Below the pieces are notes generated by a model. That model searched no databases and had not been told where the DNA came from. It saw nothing but the letters and a program-made list of their open reading frames with translations. Made by a program: the position numbers and the translations under genes. From Sinimarinibacterium arenosum (lineage in GTDB: Bacteria; Pseudomonadota; Gammaproteobacteria; Nevskiales; Nevskiaceae): a DNA stretch of 64,000 bases. The stretch spans positions 1 to 64,000 of the forward strand of contig NZ_SUKF01000005.1 of NCBI RefSeq assembly GCF_005047655.1, in the 5' to 3' direction. Shown in pieces: positions 57,247-64,000 of the stretch. Position 1 is the first letter of the stretch, and each line of letters opens with the position of its first letter.

Positions 57247-59724
57247 TCAGGCGACGCGAGCACGTGCCGCAGACATTTCGATCACTTCGGCGCGCTCAGC
57301 TGCGTAGTTGCCGGCGATGTACTCCTGACTGAAGTCGTCGGTCAGAATCACGTCGTAACGCACCCGATCGTATTCGTCGGCTTGATCGGCCTCCGAGCGC
57401 GTCATCAGATTGCGGTTCACCGCATCCGACAGACGCTCGGCGATACTGTCGCCCGCCAACTCGCCCTTGGACGCCAGTTTGTAGAACTTGAGATAGCCGG
57501 CCTCGCAGTCCTGCGACACCTGCCAGGCCTGTTCCATGCGCCCGATCGGGTCATGCACGCCGCCATTCTTGAACACCAGCCACGACACCCGTTCGCGCAC
57601 GTCGCTGGGTTCCAGAATCATGTCGGCCACCGCTGCGTTGTCGCGATCGCTGACCGCACGGAAGCGATTGCCCAGCGGGAACACCACAGCACGCATCGCA
57701 ACGCGTGCCCAGGCCACCGGGAAGTTGCGCAGGAACTCATCGAAGGCCTTGCTGATTTCGTACAGGCAGTTGTCCAGCGCCCAGCGCGCATGCGCCAGTT
57801 CCTCGGGCGATTTCGAACCTTCCAGGTAGAACTTGGCGACCGTCGAGGCGATGTACAGCTGTGACAGCGCATCCCCCAGCCGCGCCGACAGCCGCTCCAT
57901 GAATTTGAGCTTGCCACCCAGCACGCCCATGGTCAGATCGGAGCAGAACGCCAGCGCCGCGGAGAAGCGCTCCATGTTGCGGAAATACGGCGCCAGCTCG
58001 CCCGCCACCGGAGCCCGTGCCAGACGGGCGCCGGTCAGGCCCAGCGTGAACGCGCGCACCGCACGGTTGATTGAAAAGCCGATGTGGCCGAACAGCAGCT
58101 TGTCGAAGGCTTTCAGGTCGTTTTCGCGCGCTGCTTCCATCTCCGGGAACACGTATTCGTGGCAACGGATCGCACCCTGGCCAAAGATCATCAGGTTGCG
58201 TGTCAGGATGTTCGCGCCTTCGACAGTAATCGCCACCGGCGTGGCTTTGTAGGCCGTGGCCATGAAGTTGCGCGGACCCTGCTGGATCGCCTTGCCCGCC
58301 ATCACGTCCATGCTGTCGGTGACGATCTTCCGCATCAGCTCGGTCATGTGGTACTTGGCGATTGCCGTCACCACCGACGGCGCGCAGTGATCGACCGCCG
58401 AGGCCGTCATCACGCGCATCGCTTCGAGTGTGTACGCATACCCCGCGATGCGACCAGTGGCTTCCTGCACGCCTTCGAACTTGCCGATCGACACCTTGAA
58501 CTGGCGACGGAAGCGACCGTAGACGCTGGTCATGCGATACGCGGTCTGGCCGGCCGCGGTCGCCAGCGCCGGCAACGAGATGCCGCGCCCCGCCGACAGA
58601 CATTCGACCAGCATGCGCCAGCCCTTGCCGGCCATGGCCGGCCCTCCGATGATCCAGTCGACCGGGATGAACACATCGCGACCGTGGATCGTGCCGTTCA
58701 TGAACGCGGCGCCCGGATAGTGGCGACGGCCGATCGACACGCCCCGATGCTTCGCCGGGATCAGCGCACAGGTGATGCCGTATTCGGATTTGCTCTTGTC
58801 ACCGAGCAGTCCGTCCGGATCGCGCAGCTTGAACGCGAGACCCACGACGGTCGCCACCGGGGCGAGCGTGATGTAGCGCTTGGAGAAATTCAGCTTGATG
58901 CCGAGCACCTTCTTGCCGTCGTGCTCGCCGTAGCAGACGACGCCCAGATCCGGCATCGCAGTCGCGTCCGAGCCCACCTCGGGACCGGTCAGGCCAAAGC
59001 AGGGAATCTCCTTGCCCGACACCAGCCCCGGCAGCCATTGGTCCTGCTGGCCCTTGGTGCCGTAGTGCATCAGCAGTTCGCCCGGGCCCAGCGAGTTGGG
59101 CACCATCACCGTGACTGCCATCGCGATCGACTTCGTCGCGAGTTTGGTGACGACGGCCGACTGCGCGTTGGCCGAGAAGCCGAGACCGCCGAATTCCTTC
59201 TTGATCAGCATCGCGAGGAACTTGTGCTCGCGGATGTAGGCCCAGACTTCCTCCGGCAGATCCTTGTGCTCGAACTCGATCTTCCAGTCGTCGCAGAGCT
59301 TGCACAGTTCCTCGCATTCGTTGTCGAGGAAGGACTGTTCCTCGGCCGTCAGCTCGGTGTACTTGAAGTCCAGCAACTTGTTCCAGTCGGGCCGGCCGCG
59401 AAACATCTCGGCCTCCCACCAGGTGTCGCCGGCCTCCAGCGCTTCGCGCTCGGTCGAGGACATCTCCGGCAATACCGCCTTGAACGCGCCAAAGATGGGT
59501 TTGGTCACCACCGCGCGACGCAGCGGCCGCAGGTTCAGCAACAGCGCCAGCGGCACATAGATCACAGCAGCGACACCGAGGCCGATGCTGCCGATCAAAC
59601 CCGCGGCATACACCGAGAGCAACACTGCGCCGACGGCGGCGGTCCAGATCAGCAACGGCGCGCCAACAAACGCCAGCGCCCACGCCGCAGCGAGAGTCAG
59701 CAGAGTCAGGGTCAGTCCTGTCAT
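57247..59724 (-). CDS. fadE: Acyl-CoA dehydrogenase FadE
   Basis: An 825-residue acyl-CoA dehydrogenase of the long FadE type (E. coli 814). Two N-terminal hydrophobic segments (about 1-65) suggest membrane attachment. The dehydrogenase core has CFGLTGPEVGSDATAMPD for FAD/substrate binding, and a long C-terminal extension is typical of the family. It starts 36 bp after a TetR gene and is likely co-transcribed with it. It performs the first oxidation of fatty-acid beta-oxidation. Confidence 0.95.
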   Translation of the reverse strand: MTGLTLTLLTLAAAWALAFVGAPLLIWTAAVGAVLLSVYAAGLIGSIGLGVAAVIYVPLALLLNLRPLRRAVVTKPIFGAFKAVLPEMSSTEREALEAGDTWWEAEMFRGRPDWNKLLDFKYTELTAEEQSFLDNECEELCKLCDDWKIEFEHKDLPEEVWAYIREHKFLAMLIKKEFGGLGFSANAQSAVVTKLATKSIAMAVTVMVPNSLGPGELLMHYGTKGQQDQWLPGLVSGKEIPCFGLTGPEVGSDATAMPDLGVVCYGEHDGKKVLGIKLNFSKRYITLAPVATVVGLAFKLRDPDGLLGDKSKSEYGITCALIPAKHRGVSIGRRHYPGAAFMNGTIHGRDVFIPVDWIIGGPAMAGKGWRMLVECLSAGRGISLPALATAAGQTAYRMTSVYGRFRRQFKVSIGKFEGVQEATGRIAGYAYTLEAMRVMTASAVDHCAPSVVTAIAKYHMTELMRKIVTDSMDVMAGKAIQQGPRNFMATAYKATPVAITVEGANILTRNLMIFGQGAIRCHEYVFPEMEAARENDLKAFDKLLFGHIGFSINRAVRAFTLGLTGARLARAPVAGELAPYFRNMERFSAALAFCSDLTMGVLGGKLKFMERLSARLGDALSQLYIASTVAKFYLEGSKSPEELAHARWALDNCLYEISKAFDEFLRNFPVAWARVAMRAVVFPLGNRFRAVSDRDNAAVADMILEPSDVRERVSWLVFKNGGVHDPIGRMEQAWQVSQDCEAGYLKFYKLASKGELAGDSIAERLSDAVNRNLMTRSEADQADEYDRVRYDVILTDDFSQEYIAGNYAAERAEVIEMSAARARVA

Positions 59725-59760
59725 TGGAATCTCCGGGAGGTTTGAATGTGTGAATGGAAA

Positions 59761-60411
59761 CTAGCGACCGTCCGCGCCATGCAGGGGCACGACGTGGGGG
59801 TGGTCGTCCGCGCTCGTCGCCGCCACCTCCCGCGGGATGAGCGTCTTGATCATCAATTTCAGGTATTCGTTGAACGCGGCATCGGTCGGCATCAGATCCG
59901 GTGTATCGCGGCGAATCTGCAGATTGCCCATGAAGGTGGCGTAAGCGAACCGCGCCCAGTGCTGCGCGCGGGCCGGTGTGAAGCCGAGCGCTTCGTAGCA
60001 CTCGACCAGATAGCCCATGCGCCGCTCGGACACCCGCCGCACGAATTCGTTGACGACCGGGTGATCCTCGGCCGCCGCAATCGCCAGATACAGACGTCCC
60101 GAGCGATAGCCGGCGTTGGCCTCCTTGAACACCTTGACGATGCGCGCATAGGGATCTGCCTCGTCGCCGACACGCGCCATCACTTCTTCGGTCTCACGGC
60201 GTTCCCACAGCTCCAGCGCTGCGCGCAGCAGCGCCTCGCGATTGGCGAAATGCCAGTAGAAACTGCCCTTGGTCACGCCGAGCTGCCGAGCCAGGGGCTC
60301 GACCGCAATGGCTTCGATGCCACCGTTGGCGATGGCATCCAGCGCCGCACGCGCCCAGTCCTCGGCGGTCAGATTCTGTTTCGTTTCGGCAGCGGATCCG
60401 GCAGTTTTCAT
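59761..60411 (-). CDS. TetR-family regulator upstream of fadE
   Basis: A 216-residue TetR regulator with the helix-turn-helix VEPLARQLGVTKGSFYWHFANREALL (about 35-60, given as two blocks VEPLARQLGVTKGS and FYWHFANREALL). ATG 60411 gives MKTAGSAAETKQN. It leads the operon with fadE. Two ATACG-N4-CGTAT palindromes at 60449-60499 are likely its own operators. An acyl-CoA or fatty-acid ligand would fit, but is not shown. Confidence 0.88.
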   Translation of the reverse strand: MKTAGSAAETKQNLTAEDWARAALDAIANGGIEAIAVEPLARQLGVTKGSFYWHFANREALLRAALELWERRETEEVMARVGDEADPYARIVKVFKEANAGYRSGRLYLAIAAAEDHPVVNEFVRRVSERRMGYLVECYEALGFTPARAQHWARFAYATFMGNLQIRRDTPDLMPTDAAFNEYLKLMIKTLIPREVAATSADDHPHVVPLHGADGR

Positions 60412-60448
60412 GGCGCAGCGGGCAGCCCATCGTGGTGTCGGTCGGAAC

Positions 60449-60499
60449 AATACGGAAGCGTATTGACGCGCTGCAGTGTATCCATACGCTTGCGTATGG
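60449..60499. promoter_or_regulatory. Two TetR-type operators before the TetR-fadE operon
   Basis: AATACG-GAAG-CGTATT (60449-60464) and CCATACGC-TT-GCGTATGG (60482-60499) share the core ATACG-N4-CGTAT and have their centres 34 bp apart. They lie 38 to 88 bases upstream of the TetR ATG, where a repressor would block the promoter. Confidence 0.7.
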
Positions 60500-60613
60500 C
60501 GCAAGAGTAAACAGACGTTCACCAATGTCGCTACGGCCAATCGACCCGGAACGGTGAGTCAGTGCAGGCGTTTTGGAAGTGCGGACTCGGACCGCCGCTC
60601 GGTCGCGCGGCGC

Positions 60614-62413
60614 TTAGCCGGGCAGCAGCTTGTCGCGTTGTGCCGCCAATTGCTCGATCGCGTGGCGATAGCCGCGCTCGACGACCTCGTCGAGTCGCTT
60701 CCAGTCGAACATGCCGATACCGTTGACCGGCATGCGCACATAGACATCGGCGCGTGCTGCACGCTGCGCGGTGCCGCTTTCGCTGGTCAGCGTTGCGGTG
60801 CGGAAGATGATCGAGAACAGCCGCGGACGCTCGGCATCACCCTTGAGCTGGAACAAGCCTTCGGGATCCGGGCCTTCGATGCCGGGCGCCCCCAGTCCGC
60901 CTTCATTGCTGACATCCGAGGCCACGATCGGCCCACGCTCCTGCGCCTGCATCACGTCGGTCGGCAGATTGTTGATGACGCCGCCGTCGGACAGCAGTTC
61001 GCCGCGATACACCACCGGTGGCGCAACCCCGGGCACCGCCATGCTGGCCGCGACCCACATGAACAGTGGACCGCGGTCATGCACCATCTGCCGGCCCCGC
61101 GTCAGATTGGTCGAGACGCAGAAGAACGGCTTGCGCAGGCCTTCAATCACGCGCTCGTCGAAGATCGAGTGCAGGCGTTTCACGAACTTGCGCCCACGGA
61201 TCAGCGCAATGGTCGGAAACAGATAGTCGTTCAGGTAATTGTTGTTGACGTAGGTCTCGCGCGCGATGTGCAGCATCTCATGGTGGTCATAGCCGCATGC
61301 CGCCAGCGCCGCGAAGAACGCTCCCATGCTGGAGCCGCCAGTGGCGTCGACCGGAATACCGAGCTCGCGCATCGCCCGCAACAGACCGATATGGGCGAAG
61401 CCGCGCGCGCCGCCACCCCCTAGCACGAGGCCGATGCCGCGGCCGATCAGCTGCCGCGTCAGACTGGCGAAATCATCGGCGCTGTCCCGGCGCACGAAAT
61501 AGTGCGCGCGTGCACCGGCAAACTCCATCCAGTTCAGCACCGGCCCCGGACCGCTGCCCTCGGGCCGGATCACGACCAGATCCACCGGCGCACGCGTACC
61601 GCTGCGGCGCAGCTCGTCGATCATTGCGGTGACATAAGCCGGCGTCTTTGCATCAACCACCAGCAGAATGCGATCCGCCTGACGCATGCAGCGCCGTGCC
61701 CACGCGTCCGGATTGGGATTTGCGAGATACAGCAGGTGATCGTTCTGCAGCTCGGCACGATTCAGATACTCAACCAGCCGGGTGTTCGCTGCCCCGCCGT
61801 CGATACGCGTGTCCGACGTGCCGCCACCCAGTGCGGAATCAACTGTAGCCGCATCCATCAACAGCGTATTGCAGTTTGCCGACAAGGTCTGCGCGAGCTC
61901 ATGTGCAACCATGACCGCATCGGCGTCCGGTAACGCGGGGATCACCGCAAAGTTGCGGGTCCGGCGCTGGGCATCCAGCCGCTGCACGCGCTGATTGGCT
62001 CGCAACCGATGAATCACCACTCGCGTGATTTCGATCAGCGCGCCCGGAAACTGCCCGACCACTGCATACAGATGCTGGCTGGGTATGCGGACCAGAACGC
62101 TGTCGCGCACCGCATGAACGCTGGCGCTGCGGGCTTCCTCGACCAGCGCACCGATTTCACCGATCGGTTCCAGCGGGCTGATCCAGCCGGCGATGGTGCC
62201 GTCCTGCAGCACGGCACACAGGCGTCCGGTTGCGACGATGTAGATGTTGTCGGAGGGTCCGCCCGCCGAAAACAGTGCGCGGCCGCTGGGGATCTCGATC
62301 AGCTCCGCCTGCTCCGCGAGTGCATCGAGCGCTGCCGCGTTGAGCCGTGCGAACAACGGGCACTCGGCCAGCACGGCGCGCGGGGTCAGGGTCGACGTCG
62401 ATGCGGTGGACAT
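60614..62413 (-). CDS. Patatin-like phospholipase with N-terminal cyclic-nucleotide-binding domain
   Basis: A 599-residue protein of the neuropathy-target-esterase type. Residues about 14-130 form a cNMP-binding beta-roll (CPLFARLNAAALDALAEQ, LFSAGGPSDNIYIV). After a middle region comes the patatin domain: oxyanion GGGGARGFAHIG (about 330-341), nucleophile GSSMG (about 358-362) and the Asp of SDGGVINNLP (about 472). No signal peptide is seen. It is probably a membrane-associated lysophospholipase; classic cAMP-phosphate contacts are not obvious, so ligand binding is uncertain. Confidence 0.9.
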   Translation of the reverse strand: MSTASTSTLTPRAVLAECPLFARLNAAALDALAEQAELIEIPSGRALFSAGGPSDNIYIVATGRLCAVLQDGTIAGWISPLEPIGEIGALVEEARSASVHAVRDSVLVRIPSQHLYAVVGQFPGALIEITRVVIHRLRANQRVQRLDAQRRTRNFAVIPALPDADAVMVAHELAQTLSANCNTLLMDAATVDSALGGGTSDTRIDGGAANTRLVEYLNRAELQNDHLLYLANPNPDAWARRCMRQADRILLVVDAKTPAYVTAMIDELRRSGTRAPVDLVVIRPEGSGPGPVLNWMEFAGARAHYFVRRDSADDFASLTRQLIGRGIGLVLGGGGARGFAHIGLLRAMRELGIPVDATGGSSMGAFFAALAACGYDHHEMLHIARETYVNNNYLNDYLFPTIALIRGRKFVKRLHSIFDERVIEGLRKPFFCVSTNLTRGRQMVHDRGPLFMWVAASMAVPGVAPPVVYRGELLSDGGVINNLPTDVMQAQERGPIVASDVSNEGGLGAPGIEGPDPEGLFQLKGDAERPRLFSIIFRTATLTSESGTAQRAARADVYVRMPVNGIGMFDWKRLDEVVERGYRHAIEQLAAQRDKLLPG

Positions 62414-62464
62414 TGGCGTCAGTCTTGCGCCGGACCGGTGGCGGCGGCAAGTGTCGGATGATCG

Positions 62465-64000
62465 TCAGCCGGACGCGCGTGCGGCATTGGCTTCCACCAC
62501 CGTCAGTGCCGCCACATTGACGATGCGGCGCACCGTCGCCGACGGCGTCAGGATATTCGTTGCGGCAGCACATCCGAGCAGGATCGGCCCGATCGCGACA
62601 TTGTTGCCGGCCGCGGTCTTCAGCAGGTTGTAGGCGATATTCGCTGCGTCGATGTTCGGGCACACCAGCAGATTGGCGGCGCCCTGCAGTCGGCTGTCCG
62701 GGAGAATGGCCTTGCGCAAGGTCTCGTCGAGCGCACAGTCGCCATGCATTTCGCCGTCGACTTCGAGCTCCGGCGCCTGTTCGGCCAGCAGCGCCAACGC
62801 GTCACGCATCTTCTGCGCCGAGGCCGAATCGCTGCTGCCGAAGTTCGAATGCGACAACAGGGCCGCGCGCGGCTCGATGCCGAAGCGGCGGATTTCCTCT
62901 GCGGCCATGCGCGTGATCTCGGCGATCTCCGCGGCATTGGGGTCGACATTGACATGGGTATCGACAATGAACACCTGGCGCCCCGGCAGAATCAGGCCGT
63001 TCATCGCGGCGTAGACCTTGCACCCGGGGCGCTTGCCAATGATGCGATCGATGTAACGCAGATGGCGGTCGGTCGTGCTGACGGTCCCGCAGATCATGCC
63101 GTCGCCCTCGCCCTTGGCCAGCAGCATCGCGGCGATCAGGGTCGTGCGCCGCCGCAGCTCCAGCCGCGCGAACTGTGCGGTCACGCCACGGCGTGCCATC
63201 AGCCGGTGATAGTCCTGCCAGTACTCGCGATAGCGCGGATCGTCCTCGACATTGACGATGCGATAGTCGACATCCTCGCGCAGGCGCAGGCCCGCCTGGT
63301 GAATGCGCTTCTGGATCACCGCCGGACGCCCGACCAGAATCGGATTGGCGATGCGCTCGTCGACCAGCACCTGCACCGCGCGCAGCACGCGCTCCTCCTC
63401 GCCCTCGGCGAAAATGATGCGCTTGCGCTCAGGCTCGACCTTGCGCGCCGCAGCGATGATCGGCTTCATCATCGTGCCGCTGTGATGCACGAACTGCTGC
63501 AGGCGCTCGCGGTAAGCGTCGAAGTCTGTAATCGGACGCGTCGCCACGCCGCAGTCCATCGCCGCGCGCGCCACCGCTGGCGCGATCTGCACGATCAGAC
63601 GTGGATCGAATGGTTTCGGAATCAGGTATTCAGGACCGAACGTCAGATCCTGTACGCCGTAAGCGGTCGCCACCACGTCGCTCTGCTCCTGTCGCGCCAG
63701 ATCCGCAATGGCATCGACGACGGCAATCTCCATCTCACGCGTGATCGTCGTCGCGCCGGCATCGAGCGCACCGCGAAAGATGAACGGGAAGCACAGCACG
63801 TTGTTGACCTGATTCGGATAGTCCGTGCGCCCGGTCGCGATGACCGCATCGTCGCGCACGCTGCGCACCTCGTCCGGCGTGATCTCCGGCGTCGGATTCG
63901 CCAGCGCCAGAATCAGCGGCCGCGGCGCCATCTTCGCCACCATATCCGGCTTCAGAACCCCGCCCGCCGAAAGACCGAGAAAGATATCGGCGTCGCCGAT
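62465..64000 (-). CDS. maeB: NADP-dependent malic enzyme MaeB with C-terminal phosphotransacetylase domain (partial)
   Basis: The 3' part of a MaeB-type gene; the frame is open to the window edge, so the N-terminal malic domain is missing. Visible are the end of the malic enzyme NAD(P)-binding domain (DADIFLGLSAGGVLKPDMV, LALANPTPEITPDEV) and the complete phosphate acetyltransferase-like domain (GEEERVLRAVQVLVDERI, ANLLVCPNIDAANIAYNLLK). MaeB converts malate to pyruvate with NADPH; its PTA-like part is regulatory and not an active transacetylase in E. coli. The downstream patatin gene is in the same direction, 51 bp away. Confidence 0.95.
   Translation of the reverse strand: MGDADIFLGLSAGGVLKPDMVAKMAPRPLILALANPTPEITPDEVRSVRDDAVIATGRTDYPNQVNNVLCFPFIFRGALDAGATTITREMEIAVVDAIADLARQEQSDVVATAYGVQDLTFGPEYLIPKPFDPRLIVQIAPAVARAAMDCGVATRPITDFDAYRERLQQFVHHSGTMMKPIIAAARKVEPERKRIIFAEGEEERVLRAVQVLVDERIANPILVGRPAVIQKRIHQAGLRLREDVDYRIVNVEDDPRYREYWQDYHRLMARRGVTAQFARLELRRRTTLIAAMLLAKGEGDGMICGTVSTTDRHLRYIDRIIGKRPGCKVYAAMNGLILPGRQVFIVDTHVNVDPNAAEIAEITRMAAEEIRRFGIEPRAALLSHSNFGSSDSASAQKMRDALALLAEQAPELEVDGEMHGDCALDETLRKAILPDSRLQGAANLLVCPNIDAANIAYNLLKTAAGNNVAIGPILLGCAAATNILTPSATVRRIVNVAALTVVEANAARASG

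Overview
The window is chromosomal DNA of a high-G+C gammaproteobacterium. The gene order rsmG-parA-parB-atpIBEFHAGDC-glmU-glmS, the glmUS pair and the large FadE-type acyl-CoA dehydrogenase all point that way. The many acyl-CoA dehydrogenases, short-chain dehydrogenases and secreted peptidases recall fatty-acid-degrading groups such as Nevskiales/Solimonadaceae, but the lineage is an inference. No tRNA, rRNA or CRISPR array was seen.

Positions 1 to about 12020 form an accessory island with visibly lower G+C than the rest. It abuts the 3' end of glmS, the classic attTn7 position. From the left it holds the end of an IS3-family element that has cut a Tn7-like tnsB, an intact tnsA, and a compact leftward operon: alpha/beta hydrolase, TetR regulator, beta-lactamase-fold serine hydrolase, TonB-dependent receptor, GPH-type transporter and dipeptide epimerase. 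An amidase is divergent to the operon. Two palindromes of one sequence lie in the shared promoter region, so the TetR protein probably controls both arms. The set looks like an uptake and breakdown system for an unknown amide, peptide or ester. Repeats resembling Tn7-type ends lie beside glmS and again beside tnsA.

Positions 12065 to 28400 are core genome: glmS, glmU, the complete ATP synthase operon with a good promoter and terminator, parB, parA and rsmG, then a lipoprotein esterase and a YjgR-type ATPase. Four heptamers repeated at exactly 11 bp lie upstream of a small cytochrome c gene.

Positions 28400 to 42900 are metabolic and redox gene clusters. A LysR regulator is divergent to an operon of two short-chain dehydrogenases, a quinone-oxidoreductase-like enzyme, a kinase-fold protein, an acyl-CoA dehydrogenase and a CurA-type reductase. 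The kinase/dehydrogenase pair resembles the 4-hydroxyacyl-CoA route of LvaA/LvaC and ACAD10/11. Next, a MarR regulator with a cysteine tail sits opposite a thioredoxin-like, cytochrome P460 and redoxin operon. Then a leftward operon encodes a ferritin-like protein, cytochrome c, FolE2 and a SufR-like iron-sulfur regulator. An MFS transporter follows.

Positions 42900 to 64000 hold M49 and M3 lipoprotein peptidases, two small lipoproteins sharing one six-cysteine pattern, PpnN, a Yip1-like membrane protein, a PimC/PimD/PimF-like beta-oxidation cluster, a TetR-fadE operon with paired operators, a patatin-like phospholipase with a cyclic-nucleotide-binding domain, and the C-terminal part of malic enzyme MaeB, cut by the window edge.
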